This document shows positions 35,640 through 44,473 of a stretch of 64,000 bases of DNA, piece by piece (the first letter of the stretch is position 1; each line of letters begins with the position of its first letter). The notes under the pieces are model-generated. The model made no database searches. It worked only from the letters and a program-made list of their open reading frames with translations, and was not told the DNA's origin. The position numbers and the translations under genes were made by a program. The DNA comes from Embleya sp040629175. Lineage in GTDB: Bacteria > Actinomycetota > Actinomycetes > Streptomycetales > Streptomycetaceae. The stretch lies in assembly GCF_040629175.1 (NCBI RefSeq), contig NZ_JBEXUX010000006.1:1-64000 (forward strand), given 5' to 3'.

Positions 35640-35909
35640 CGGCCCCGCTCACGATCCGCGAAGGCGTCTTGGGGAAGTAACGCCGGAGCGGTCGGAAGGC
35701 GGCGACCGAGGAATGACACGTGGGGGCGCGGGGGTGGCCGGCCCGGGGGGAATTGTGGGGGGACTCGGGGGAGGGGCCGGGAAAAGTGGGGGAACGGGAC
35801 GAGCACCGGGGTAAAGCGGGGCGGGGAAGCACGGGGCGGGGAACGCGCGCAGGGGGCGATGAAACGAGGGGGTCGGGGGGCGACCCGGGGAGAAAGTCGG
35901 CGGGGGTGC
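35640..35909 (+). other. G-rich, strand-asymmetric intergenic stretch
   Basis: Between the small reading frame and the P450 terminator lies about 270 bases with runs of four to six G on the plus strand. In 35761-35820 I count about 33 G against 10 C. Open frames cross it, but none looks like a protein. It has strong potential for G-quadruplexes on the plus strand or its transcript. Confidence 0.7.
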
Positions 35910-35957
35910 ACACGGCGGCGGGCCGGTGGATGACGATCCACCGGCCCGCCGCCGTGT
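35910..35957. terminator. Long hairpin after P450 gene
   Basis: A perfect 22-bp inverted repeat (35910-35931 with 35936-35957) with a 4-base loop lies 59 bases beyond the stop of the P450 gene. It is the likely terminator of the P450 operon and the longest perfect stem in the window. Confidence 0.85.
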
Positions 35958-36015
35958 CCGCGTGCCCGGCTTCGGACACCGACCCGGCCGCTCGGATCCC
36001 GGCCGGTGGATCGGC

Positions 36016-37293
36016 TCAGTTCGCCGGCGATCCCGTGTCCGCGGGGCCCGCCTCCGGGGTGAAGGTCACCGGCAGCCGCTGCAGGCCCCGCATGATCAGC
36101 CCACCGCGCCACCGCAGTTCGTCCTCGGGCTGGGCGAGCCGTACGTCCGGCAGCCGACTCAGCAGTGTGCCGATCGCGATCTGGCCCTCCAACCGGGCCA
36201 GCGGTGCGCCGATGCAGTAGTGGATGCCGTGTCCGAACGCGAGGTGCTGGTTGTCCGCGCGGGCCGGATCCAGCAGATCGGGCTCGGCGAACCGGCGCGG
36301 GTCCCGGTCGGCCGCCGCGAGCACGACGAGTACCGGCTCGCCCGCCGCGATTTCCTGATCGCCGATGGTCAGCGAGCGGGTGGCGTAGCGCCACGTCGCC
36401 AGCTCCACGGGTCCGTCGTAGCGCAGCAGTTCCTCGATCGCGGACGGGAGGGAGGTCGGATGCGATCGGATTTCGCGAAGCTTCTCCGGGTTCGAGAAGA
36501 GTGCGTGCATTCCATTGCCGATGAGGTTGATCGTGGTTTCGAAACCCGCGAACAGAAGCACGAAGCACATGGCGGCGACTTCCGCTTCGGTCAAGTGGTC
36601 GTCATGGTCGCTCGCCCGGATCAGATCGGAGATCAGGTCGGTGCTCGGCGCAGCCCGCTTGCGATGGATCAACTCGGCCAGGTAGCCCCGGATCTTCTTG
36701 ACCGACCGGGCGACGCCGCCACGCGGGCCGCCCCCGTGCCGCACCATCATCCCGGCCCAGGTCCGGAAGTCCGCCTGGTCCTCCTCGGGCACCCCGAGCA
36801 GATCGCAGATCGTGTGGATCGGCAGCGGAAATGCGAAGTCGTGGATCAGGTCGGCCTCGCCGTTGCGTGCGAAGTCGTCGAGGAGGGAGTCGGTCAATTC
36901 CTGGATACGGGGCCGGAACTCCTCGATCCGTCGGGGCGTGAAAGCCTTCGCGACCAGCCGGCGCAATCGGGTGTGGTCCGGCGGGTCGAGGTTGAGCAGG
37001 TGCGCGCCCACGCCCGAACGTTCGCCGGGGATGCCGACCTTGCCCTGCTTCCACGCCGCCTCGGACCAGCGTGGGTCCTTGCTCAGCCGCTGGTCGGCGA
37101 GTGCCTGCTTGGCGTCCGCGTACCGGGTGACCAGCCACGCCTCGACTCCGCTGGGCAGCGTCGTCCAGTGCACGGGCCGGTGCTCGCGCAAGTGTGCGTA
37201 GGCCGGGTACGGGTCGGCGACGAACTCGCGCGAGAACAACTCGGGTCCGGCCGGCACCGCGTGCGCCGGGCACCGGGCGGGGTCGTCGGTCAC
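36016..37293 (-). CDS. Cytochrome P450
   Basis: This is a 425-residue soluble bacterial class I P450. The heme-ligand motif is FGHGIHYCIGAPLARLE with Cys360. The I-helix is LLFAGFETTINLIGNG, the K-helix motif is EELLR, and the C-helix region is HTRLRRLVAKAF. The acid-alcohol pair is present as E-T-T. The GTG start at 37293 overlaps the stop of the small membrane gene (GTGA), so it is translationally coupled to that gene. No ferredoxin or reductase is nearby, so electrons come from elsewhere. The substrate is unknown. Confidence 0.93.
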   Translation of the reverse strand: MTDDPARCPAHAVPAGPELFSREFVADPYPAYAHLREHRPVHWTTLPSGVEAWLVTRYADAKQALADQRLSKDPRWSEAAWKQGKVGIPGERSGVGAHLLNLDPPDHTRLRRLVAKAFTPRRIEEFRPRIQELTDSLLDDFARNGEADLIHDFAFPLPIHTICDLLGVPEEDQADFRTWAGMMVRHGGGPRGGVARSVKKIRGYLAELIHRKRAAPSTDLISDLIRASDHDDHLTEAEVAAMCFVLLFAGFETTINLIGNGMHALFSNPEKLREIRSHPTSLPSAIEELLRYDGPVELATWRYATRSLTIGDQEIAAGEPVLVVLAAADRDPRRFAEPDLLDPARADNQHLAFGHGIHYCIGAPLARLEGQIAIGTLLSRLPDVRLAQPEDELRWRGGLIMRGLQRLPVTFTPEAGPADTGSPAN

Positions 37294-37523
37294 GACTGCG
37301 GGGTCCGCGTCGCGCGCAGGCCCTTGACGCCGAGCCAGCCGATCGCGTTGCCCGCCACGAACGAGACGATCGTCAGGGCCAGATGGATCAGGAAGAACGT
37401 GGTCGCGCCGTCGTTCCAGGACCGGTCGTCGGCCCAGATGTTCTTGAGGAAGTTCGGCCACAGGATCCAGCTCCAGACGCCGAACAACACCAGACAGGTG
37501 GAAATACCTCGGCCGATCCTCAA
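37290..37523 (-). CDS. Small two-helix membrane protein coupled to P450
   Basis: This protein of about 77 residues has two transmembrane helices, the first around CLVLFGVWSWILW and the second around FFLIHLALTIVSFVAG, joined by a short exposed loop. It resembles a conserved small membrane protein found near the DD-carboxypeptidase gene in Streptomyces. The TTG at 37523 is preferred because AGGTG lies seven bases upstream; a TTG at 37559 would add twelve residues. Its stop overlaps the P450 start. It is divergent from the carboxypeptidase gene. Function is unknown. Confidence 0.65.
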   Translation of the reverse strand: MRIGRGISTCLVLFGVWSWILWPNFLKNIWADDRSWNDGATTFFLIHLALTIVSFVAGNAIGWLGVKGLRATRTPQS

Positions 37524-37630
37524 CGTGAAGCACCTGTTCCTCGGTCGAAACCCCAGCAAATTTGTCCCGGTTCAGTATGCGGCGGCGCGGTCGACCAACC
37601 GCAGCCGGGGGCCGCCAGTACGCTCATCAC

Positions 37631-38839
37631 ATGTCTGATTGGTTCCGGGCTTCTCGCAAGCCGGCCGTGTTCTGTGCTGCCGCGCTCGTTTTCGCGTTCG
37701 TTCCTGCTCCGGCCGCACTGGCCGCAGGTTCCACGCCGGAGCCCCAACCACCGACGCCGATGTCCGACATCGGCGGACCGCGCCTGGCCCAGGCCGGTGT
37801 ACAGAGCGACCTGCCGCCCGGCACACCGCCGTTGCCCGCCGTCGAGGGCTGGTCCTGGGTGGTCGCGGACGCGGACACCGGCAAGATCCTGGCGGCGAAG
37901 AACCCGCACTGGAAACTGCCGCCGGCCAGCACGCTCAAGATGTTGTTCGCCGACACGGTGCTGCCGAAGATCGACCGCAACACCACCCGTCTGGTGGCGC
38001 CCGCCGATCTGCAGAACCTGGGCGAGGGCAGCAGCCTGGTCGGGATAAAGGAGAACGAGACCTACAAGGTCGAGGACCTGTGGCGGGGTGTGTTCCTGCG
38101 CTCGGGCAACGACGCGGTGCATGTGCTGTGCGCGATGAACGGCGGCGTGCCCGCGACGGTGCAGCAGATGAACGAGCGGGCCAAGCAGCTCCAGGCGGGC
38201 GACACGAATGTGGTCTCGCCGGACGGCTACGACGCGCCGGGTCAGGTCTCCAGCGCGTACGACCTCGCACTGTTCGCCCGTGAGGGACTCAAGAACAACG
38301 ACTTCCGGTCCTACGCGAGCACGAAGGTCGCCGACTTCCCGGGTGTGGCGGGGGCCAAGTTCCAGATCCAGAACACCAATACGATGCTCGGCCAGTATCC
38401 GGGGATGATCGGCGTCAAGAACGGCTACACCACCAACGCCGGCAACACCTTCGTCGGCGGTGCGCAACGCGGCGGCCACACGCTGCTGGTGAGCCTGATG
38501 CACGTCGAGGGCAAGGGCAAGACCTACGAGGACACCGGGAAGTTGCTCGACTGGGGCTTCGCCGCGCTGGCCCAGGCGAAGCCGGTCGGTGCGTTGGTCG
38601 AGCCGCTCGCGGTGCCGGGCGGCGATAAGAAGGACAAGAGTTCGAAGTCGGCCCAGGCCGGGTCGGGCGACGCGAAAACCGCTCACGCGGCGTCTTCCTC
38701 GAAGGACAAGGGCTTCAACTGGGGGCTGTGGGCGGGGCTGGGGGTGCCGGCGGCGCTCGTGTTGGGCGGCGGTGTGTTGTTCGCCCTTCGGCGGCGCGAG
38801 GGGAATACCGGGGTTCGGTTCGAGGACATGCAGCCTTAG
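37631..38839 (+). CDS. D-alanyl-D-alanine carboxypeptidase (S11)
   Basis: This 402-residue exported enzyme trims the terminal D-Ala of peptidoglycan stem peptides. A signal peptide spans about 1-36 (hydrophobic core VFCAAALVFAFVPAPAALA). The catalytic motifs are Ser100-T-L-Lys103, Ser158-G-Asn160, and a KNG triad at 263-265 in place of the usual KTG. A Ser/Lys-rich linker and a C-terminal membrane helix near 370-390 anchor it to the membrane. Complete length argues for a working enzyme. It stands alone. Confidence 0.92.
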   Translation: MSDWFRASRKPAVFCAAALVFAFVPAPAALAAGSTPEPQPPTPMSDIGGPRLAQAGVQSDLPPGTPPLPAVEGWSWVVADADTGKILAAKNPHWKLPPASTLKMLFADTVLPKIDRNTTRLVAPADLQNLGEGSSLVGIKENETYKVEDLWRGVFLRSGNDAVHVLCAMNGGVPATVQQMNERAKQLQAGDTNVVSPDGYDAPGQVSSAYDLALFAREGLKNNDFRSYASTKVADFPGVAGAKFQIQNTNTMLGQYPGMIGVKNGYTTNAGNTFVGGAQRGGHTLLVSLMHVEGKGKTYEDTGKLLDWGFAALAQAKPVGALVEPLAVPGGDKKDKSSKSAQAGSGDAKTAHAASSSKDKGFNWGLWAGLGVPAALVLGGGVLFALRRREGNTGVRFEDMQP

Positions 38840-38920
38840 CGGTTGCCCGGGTCGAGGTGGCCTCGAACGCCGGCCGGGTCGCATCGGCTGTGGACGCCGG
38901 TCGGCCGAAGTGGGCCGGGT

Positions 38921-39961
38921 TTACCGGGGGTTTCGGGTGAAGCGCTCCAGGAGGATGCCCAGGGCGGCGGTGCCGGCGATCGCCAGGCCGTAGGTGCGGG
39001 CCGGGTGGGCGGTCTTCGCGGTGTAGCGGGACAGGTCCAACACGGGTTCCGCCGCCGCCTTTTCCGCCGCGGCTTCGGCGTTCTCCGCGATGTCCGCGGC
39101 CTCCTGGGCGTTGGCCGTCCAGGCCGCGCAGAACAGCAGCAGGCGGGTCACGAAGTAGATCCACAGGAGCAGTGCGACCGGCACCCCGAAGGCGCCGTAC
39201 GCGCTCTTCCCCGCGACCCCCGCGATGTACGAGGACACCAGCAGCTTCAACAACTCGAAGCCGACCGCGCCGATCAGCGCGCCCTGGATCGCGACCGACC
39301 GGTGCATGGTCAGCCGGGGCATCCCGACCAGCAGGTAGAGGAACAACACCACGCTCGCGCCGACCGCGACCGCGAACGCGGCGATCTGGAGCAGGATCCG
39401 GCCGACCGGCTGGTGTTCGAGTCCGATCGAGTCGGAGATCTCCCGGATCACGACGGTCGCGAACGTGGACGCGCCCACCGACAGCGCGAGCGCCAGCCCC
39501 AGGCCGATCAACACGCCCACGTCGGCGAACTTGCGCACGAACACGTTGCCGGGTTCCTCGTCCACGTCCCACAACGCTCGGATGGAGGAGCGGGTCGCGT
39601 CGACCCATCCGGTCCCGGACACGAGCAGCAGCGCGCCGCCGATCACCCCGACCGCGCCGGCGTTGCGCACCAGCGCGTCCAGGTCGAGCTTGTCCGCGAT
39701 GCCGGGGATCTGCTCGGAGATCTTGTTCTGCATGCGTCGGACCTGGGACGCGTCCAGCGCCGCGGCCACCACCGCCGCGGCGAGGGTGATCAGCGGGAAC
39801 AGCGACAGGAAGCCGTAGTAGGTCACCGCTGCGGCAAGCCGATTGCCCTGTCGGTCGCCGTAGCGTGAATACGCCCGCCAGGTGGGGCCGATGATCGGGA
39901 TCCGCGCCAATCGTTCCTTGATCGCCACGGATGACGGCTGCCCCTTCGATGCCCGACCCAC
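38921..39961 (-). CDS. YihY/BrkB-family membrane protein
   Basis: This 346-residue protein has about seven transmembrane helices with the family opening NRLAAAVTYYGFLSLFPLITL and later YGAFGVPVALLLWIYF. The C-terminal 70 residues are charged and end with a further hydrophobic segment. The family was once annotated as ribonuclease BN; it is a membrane protein of unknown role. A GTG at 39961 is the first plausible start. It lies 42 bases after the ligT-like gene, so a trpS-ligT-yihY transcript is likely. Confidence 0.88.
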   Translation of the reverse strand: MGRASKGQPSSVAIKERLARIPIIGPTWRAYSRYGDRQGNRLAAAVTYYGFLSLFPLITLAAAVVAAALDASQVRRMQNKISEQIPGIADKLDLDALVRNAGAVGVIGGALLLVSGTGWVDATRSSIRALWDVDEEPGNVFVRKFADVGVLIGLGLALALSVGASTFATVVIREISDSIGLEHQPVGRILLQIAAFAVAVGASVVLFLYLLVGMPRLTMHRSVAIQGALIGAVGFELLKLLVSSYIAGVAGKSAYGAFGVPVALLLWIYFVTRLLLFCAAWTANAQEAADIAENAEAAAEKAAAEPVLDLSRYTAKTAHPARTYGLAIAGTAALGILLERFTRNPR

Positions 39962-40003
39962 ACCCGACTCCGCTCTGTGACGTCCCGAGTGGCCACGGCG
40001 GCG

Positions 40004-40546
40004 TCACACGGGCAAGGGACCTGGCAACGACTGGCCGAACGCGAAGTCACGTTGCGGACGCCACACCCCGTCGGCGCCGTGCTCGTAGAGGCTGAAGCCC
40101 CAGATCGGGAAGACCGCGTCGTAGTCCACGAGTTCGGCGAACGCGAGGTCGAGCATATGGTCCGGCAGGTGGTGCGCGACGGTCACATGCGGGTGGTACG
40201 GGAAGTGCAACTCGCGCTCCAACGGCCCCGAACGCACCGCGGCCTCGATCCGCTCACACTCCGGGATGCCACGCGCGACCTGGACGAACACCACCGGCGA
40301 GGTCGGCCGGAAGGTGCCGGTGCTGCGCAGGTGTATGTCGAACGGGGCCTCGTCGGCGGCGACCGCGCGTAGATGTTCCTCGACGTCGGCCATCGCCTCG
40401 TCGGCCACCTCGGTGGGCGGCAGGAGGGTCACGTGGGTCGGGATGGCGTTCGCGAGCGGATCCCCGAACCCGGCGCGGCGAGCCTGCAGCTCGCTGCCGT
40501 AGGGCTCGGGAATCGCGATCGACACCCCGATGGTGCGCTTCGCCAT
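40004..40546 (-). CDS. 2'-5' RNA ligase / cyclic phosphodiesterase family protein
   Basis: This 180-residue protein has the two HxTx motifs of the 2H phosphoesterase superfamily: HVTL (His38) and HVTV (near 120). Members hydrolyse cyclic phosphates or make 2'-5' links in RNA; the physiological substrate is unknown. It starts ten bases after the trpS stop and precedes the yihY-like gene. Confidence 0.88.
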   Translation of the reverse strand: MAKRTIGVSIAIPEPYGSELQARRAGFGDPLANAIPTHVTLLPPTEVADEAMADVEEHLRAVAADEAPFDIHLRSTGTFRPTSPVVFVQVARGIPECERIEAAVRSGPLERELHFPYHPHVTVAHHLPDHMLDLAFAELVDYDAVFPIWGFSLYEHGADGVWRPQRDFAFGQSLPGPLPV

Positions 40547-40556
40547 GTGCTGCGCC

Positions 40557-41585
40557 TCAGGCTCCCGTCCGGCCGGTCACCGGGGGCAGGAAGCCGACAC
40601 GGTCGTAGGTCTTGGCCAGCGTCTCGGACGCCACCGCGCGAGCCTTCTCCGCACCTCGGGCGAGCACCTTGTCCAGCTCGCTCGGGTCGTCCAGGTAGGT
40701 GCGTACGCGCTCCTGGAAGGGCTCCACGAATTCGACGAGCACCTCGGCCACCTCCTTCTTCAGGTCGCCGTAGCCCCTGCCCGCGAATCGCTCCTCCAAC
40801 GCGGCGATCGAGGTGCCGGACAGCGCCGAGTGGATGGTGAGCAGGTTGGACACGCCCGGCTTCTCGGTCTCGTCGAAGCGCACCTCGGTGCCGGTGTCGG
40901 TGACCGCGCTGCGGATCTTCTTCGCGCTGACCTTGGGGTCGTCGAGCAGGTTGACGATGCCCTTGGGGGCCGAGGCCGACTTGCTCATCTTGATCGTCGG
41001 GTCCTGGAGGTCGACGATCTTGGCCGTCTCCTTGACGATGAACGGCTTGGGGATGACGTAGGTCTCGCCGTAGGTCGAGTTGAAGCGCTGCGCGACGTCG
41101 CGGGTCAGCTCCAGGTGCTGGCGCTGGTCCTCGCCGACCGGGACCGCGTCCGCCTGGTAGAGCAGGATGTCCGCGACCTGGAGCACCGGGTAGGTGAACA
41201 GGCCGACCGTGGTGCGGTCGCTGCCCTGCTTCGCGGACTTGTCCTTGAACTGGGTCATCCGCGCGGCCTCGCCGAAGCCGGTCACGCAGTTCATGATCCA
41301 GGCGAGCTGCGCGTGCTCGGGCACGTGGCTCTGGACGAACAGCGTGCAGCGCTCGGGGTCGAGGCCGACCGCGAGCAGTTGCGCGGCGGAGATCCGGGTG
41401 CGCTCGCGCAATTCCTTCGGGTCCTGGGGAACCGTGATCGCGTGCAGGTCGACCACACAGTAGAAGGCATCGTGGCTGTCCTGGAGCGGCACCCACTGAC
41501 GGATCGCACCCAGGTAGTTGCCCAGGTGGAATGAATCCGCAGTGGGCTGGATTCCGGACAGAACACGGGGACGCGTCGATGCCAT
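40557..41585 (-). CDS. trpS: Tryptophanyl-tRNA synthetase
   Basis: This 342-residue class I synthetase charges tRNA-Trp. The HIGH-type motif is HLGN at 20-23 and the KMSKS motif begins at Lys199. GIQPTADSFHLGNYLGAIRQW and AWIMNCVTGFGEAARMTQFKDKS are typical of TrpRS. Length is standard. ATG at 41585 is clear. It heads an apparent operon with the ligT-like and yihY-like genes. Confidence 0.97.
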   Translation of the reverse strand: MASTRPRVLSGIQPTADSFHLGNYLGAIRQWVPLQDSHDAFYCVVDLHAITVPQDPKELRERTRISAAQLLAVGLDPERCTLFVQSHVPEHAQLAWIMNCVTGFGEAARMTQFKDKSAKQGSDRTTVGLFTYPVLQVADILLYQADAVPVGEDQRQHLELTRDVAQRFNSTYGETYVIPKPFIVKETAKIVDLQDPTIKMSKSASAPKGIVNLLDDPKVSAKKIRSAVTDTGTEVRFDETEKPGVSNLLTIHSALSGTSIAALEERFAGRGYGDLKKEVAEVLVEFVEPFQERVRTYLDDPSELDKVLARGAEKARAVASETLAKTYDRVGFLPPVTGRTGA

Positions 41586-41918
41586 GACGCCATTCTCTCA
41601 GGCGCGTGAGGCGGATCCGGTCAGGGGAGCCGCACGACGTCCGCGCCGGGCGCACAACAAAGCGGGTGAGCGCCCCGGGGAACACGCAACGATCGTGCGG
41701 TGGTGCACAACGCAGGTGGCTTTACCGCTCCTTCCGGCGCAACCTAGGCTGTGGACGGCCGATACACAGGGTCGTCGACCGCACATCCACGGTGACGATC
41801 GCCTCCGGCCCCGGCCTGCCGCCATGCACGGCTACACCAACGGCACGGCACGTCGACGTGGGTCGCGGAAATCCCGTGTACCCGTGCGCTGCCGCCGTCC
41901 GCGAGAAGGGGATATCGC
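41586..41918 (+). promoter_or_regulatory. Divergent promoter gap with sigma-A-like site
   Basis: This 333-base gap separates divergent trpS and the amidinotransferase-like gene and has no gene. A candidate promoter for the plus-strand gene is TTTACC at 41721-41726 and TAGGCT at 41745-41750, spacer 18. GAAGGGGA at 41905-41912 is the likely ribosome site of the next gene. Confidence 0.4.
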
Positions 41919-42827
41919 GTGCGCCTCACCTCGTGCTGCGGTCGATCGGGTCGCTCCGTGCTGCGGGCGGAGCGCGTATCGCCCGGAGCCGAGCGAGCGC
42001 GGATGCCTCGACAGCGGCGCCGCGGGTTCGTCGCGCCGCGGGCGGCCGAGCTGCGGCACTACGTGATGTGCCCGCCGGTGTTCTTGGATCCGGCGGTGGC
42101 CGGGTCCGCGGCGCGGACCACCGCCGCGATGGGGCAGTGGGAGCGGTTGCGCGGGACGCTGATCGCGCTGGGGCATCGGGTGAGCCTGGTGCCGGGCCGG
42201 CCGGGGCTGCCCGGCATGGTGTTCGCCGCGCGGGCCGCGACCGTGGTCGGCGGGCGGGTGTTGGGGGCGCGGCCCCGTGCGGCGGATCGCTCCGCCGAGA
42301 CGCCGGTCTACCTGGAGTGGTTCGATCGGCACGGCTTCCGGGCGGGTCTGGAACCGGTGTTCGCGCACGAGGGCGAGAGCGATCTGATCCCGGCCGGACC
42401 GCGACTGTTGGCCGCGGCGGGACCGTCGACGGAGCCGGCCGCGCATGCCGAGGCGGAGGCGTTCTTCGGCCTGCCGGTGCTTGCGCTCGAACTCGCCGAC
42501 CCGCGCTTCGAGCGGCTCGGGTCGGCGCTGACCGTGCTGGGCGAGCACACCGTGGCCTTCTACCCGGGGGCGTTCACACCTCGGGCGCAGCGTCGCTTGG
42601 CCCGGGTGTTCCCGGAGCGGATCGAGGTCGACGAGGCGGACGCGCTCGCGCTCGGCCTGGACGCCGTCTCCGACGGGCGCAGCGTGTTATTGGGTGACAC
42701 GACACCGGCGCTCGCGGCCCGGCTCGCGGGCCGGGGTTTTCGTACGATCGAGCTTGATATGTCGGCATTCGCGGCCCACGGTGCGGGCGTGCGCAGTTGC
42801 GTACTGGAACTGCGCGCCGGTCGTTGA
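41919..42827 (+). CDS. Dimethylargininase/amidinotransferase-like protein, probably inactive
   Basis: This 302-residue protein aligns by eye with the dimethylargininase (DDAH) relatives that precede rocD in Streptomyces: RHYVMCPPVFLDP, GLPGMVFAARAATVV, YLEWF, AHAEAEAFFGLPV, SALTVLGEHTVAFYPGAF and the end VRSCVLELR. From memory, active members have DMVFAANG and HLDTALTVL, giving the substrate Asp and the catalytic His-Asp. Here these read GMVFAARA and RLGSALTVL. Only the C-terminal Cys remains. So it is probably not a hydrolase. GTG 41919 has GAAGGGGA six bases upstream; ATG 42003 is an alternative start. Confidence 0.7.
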   Translation: MRLTSCCGRSGRSVLRAERVSPGAERARMPRQRRRGFVAPRAAELRHYVMCPPVFLDPAVAGSAARTTAAMGQWERLRGTLIALGHRVSLVPGRPGLPGMVFAARAATVVGGRVLGARPRAADRSAETPVYLEWFDRHGFRAGLEPVFAHEGESDLIPAGPRLLAAAGPSTEPAAHAEAEAFFGLPVLALELADPRFERLGSALTVLGEHTVAFYPGAFTPRAQRRLARVFPERIEVDEADALALGLDAVSDGRSVLLGDTTPALAARLAGRGFRTIELDMSAFAAHGAGVRSCVLELRAGR

Positions 42828-42988
42828 TCGCACGCCTTCGCGGGGTATCCCGTCCGTGCGCACTCGGGTGAGTTCATCCTTCTTGCCGCTGTTGTGCGTT
42901 TTCCTGGTTTTCGTACCTTCATTTGCCCTCGTACCACGGATCCCTCCCACCACATCCCGAGCGATCTCCACCGTTGCGAAAGGACGTC

Positions 42989-44257
42989 ATGAGCACGCAG
43001 CACTCGCCCGTCCCCTCCTCCGAGCACCAGTCCGGGATCGGCCGTCAGGCCGGCCCGGGAGTCGAGAGCACCCGACTGATCGAACAGGCCGAGGAGTTCA
43101 GCGCGCACAACTACCACCCGCTGCCGATCGTGGTGGCCCAGGCGCACGGCGCCTGGATGACCGATGTCGAGGGTCGCCGCTATCTGGACATGCTGGCCGG
43201 GTACTCCGCGCTCAACTTCGGGCACGGCAACGCGCGCCTGATCGACGCGGCCAAGCGGCAACTGGATCGGGTCACGCTGACCAGCCGGGCGTTCCACAAC
43301 GACCGGTTCGCACCGTTCTGCGAGCAGCTCGCGGAGCTGGCCGGCATGGAGATGGTGCTGGTGATGAACACCGGCGCGGAGGCGGTGGAGACCGCGGTCA
43401 AGACCGCGCGCAAGTGGGGCTACGAGGTCAAGGGTGTGCCGGACGGGCAGGCCAGGATCGTGGTCGCGGCCGGCAACTTCCACGGCCGCACCACCACCAT
43501 CGTGAGCTTCTCCACGGACGAGGAGGCGCGCCGGCACTTCGGCCCGTACACCCCGGGCTTCGACGTGGTGCCCTACGGCGACGCGGCGGCGCTGCGGGCG
43601 GCGATCACCGACGACACGGTGGCGGTGCTGATCGAGCCGATCCAGGGCGAGGCCGGCGTGCTGGTCCCGCCGCCGGGCTATCTGGCCGAGGTGCGTCGGG
43701 TCACCGCGGAGCGCGGGGTGTTGTTCATCGCCGACGAGATCCAGTCCGGGCTCGGGCGCACCGGTCGCACCTTCGCGTGCGAGCACGAGGGTGTGGTGCC
43801 GGACATGTACATCCTGGGCAAGGCGCTCGGCGGCGGCATCCTACCGATCTCGGCCGTGGTGTCCTCGCGCGCGGTGCTCGGCGTCTTCGCACCGGGCGAG
43901 CACGGCTCGACGTTCGGCGGGAATCCGCTGGCCTGCGCGGTGGGCCTGGAGGTGCTGGAGATCCTGCGCTCCGGCGAGTTCCAGCAGCGCTCCGCCGACC
44001 TCGGCGACCACCTCCACCGCGAACTCGCCGCCCTGGTGGGTCACTCGGTGGTCACCGTGCGCGGTCGCGGCCTGTGGGCGGGCGTCGACATCGATCCGGC
44101 CCACGGCACCGCGCGCGAGGTCTCCCAGGCCCTGATGGACCGAGGCGTCCTGGTCAAGGACACCCACGGCCAGACCATCCGCATCGCCCCACCCCTGGTC
44201 ATCTCCAAGGACGACCTGGAGTGGTCATTGGACCAACTGCGAGCGGTGTTGGGCTGA
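42989..44257 (+). CDS. rocD: Ornithine aminotransferase
   Basis: This 422-residue class III PLP aminotransferase converts ornithine and 2-oxoglutarate to glutamate semialdehyde and glutamate in arginine catabolism. The PLP lysine is Lys278 in ILGKALGGG. ETAVKTARKWGYEVKG, IIPIQGEAG-type IEPIQGEAGV, and GSTFGGNPLACAVG are characteristic. ATG 42989 has AAAGGA upstream. In Streptomyces it is normally paired with an active dimethylarginine hydrolase; here the paired gene looks degenerate. Confidence 0.92.
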   Translation: MSTQHSPVPSSEHQSGIGRQAGPGVESTRLIEQAEEFSAHNYHPLPIVVAQAHGAWMTDVEGRRYLDMLAGYSALNFGHGNARLIDAAKRQLDRVTLTSRAFHNDRFAPFCEQLAELAGMEMVLVMNTGAEAVETAVKTARKWGYEVKGVPDGQARIVVAAGNFHGRTTTIVSFSTDEEARRHFGPYTPGFDVVPYGDAAALRAAITDDTVAVLIEPIQGEAGVLVPPPGYLAEVRRVTAERGVLFIADEIQSGLGRTGRTFACEHEGVVPDMYILGKALGGGILPISAVVSSRAVLGVFAPGEHGSTFGGNPLACAVGLEVLEILRSGEFQQRSADLGDHLHRELAALVGHSVVTVRGRGLWAGVDIDPAHGTAREVSQALMDRGVLVKDTHGQTIRIAPPLVISKDDLEWSLDQLRAVLG

Positions 44258-44277
44258 CACACTCGCGCCTACGCGAA

Positions 44278-44310
44278 GACGGCCCCGGCGCCGAAGGCTC
44301 CGGGGCCGTC
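44278..44310. terminator. Terminator after rocD
   Basis: An 11-bp perfect stem (44278-44288 with 44300-44310) follows rocD by 20 bases. Confidence 0.75.
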
Positions 44311-44369
44311 GGCGGGTGACCCCGCGCGCGGCGGAACGGGCCCACATCGTCGGGGTAGCCAGTGGTAGC

Positions 44370-44405
44370 GCCGGAGATACTATCGGTGGCGACAGTATCT
44401 CCGGC
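44370..44405. repeat. Inverted repeat between rocD and DUF397 gene
   Basis: A perfect 12-bp inverted repeat, GCCGGAGATACT with its complement, is separated by 12 bases. It lies 69 bases beyond the stop of the DUF397 gene on its strand. It may be the terminator of that operon, but the stem is less GC-rich than others here and could be a binding site or insertion scar. Confidence 0.55.
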
Positions 44406-44473
44406 GGTAGTCTCCCGGCCGAAGGAGCCGCCGGACGTCGTTCGCCGGCGAGGGCGGCATCACACCGGGCGCG

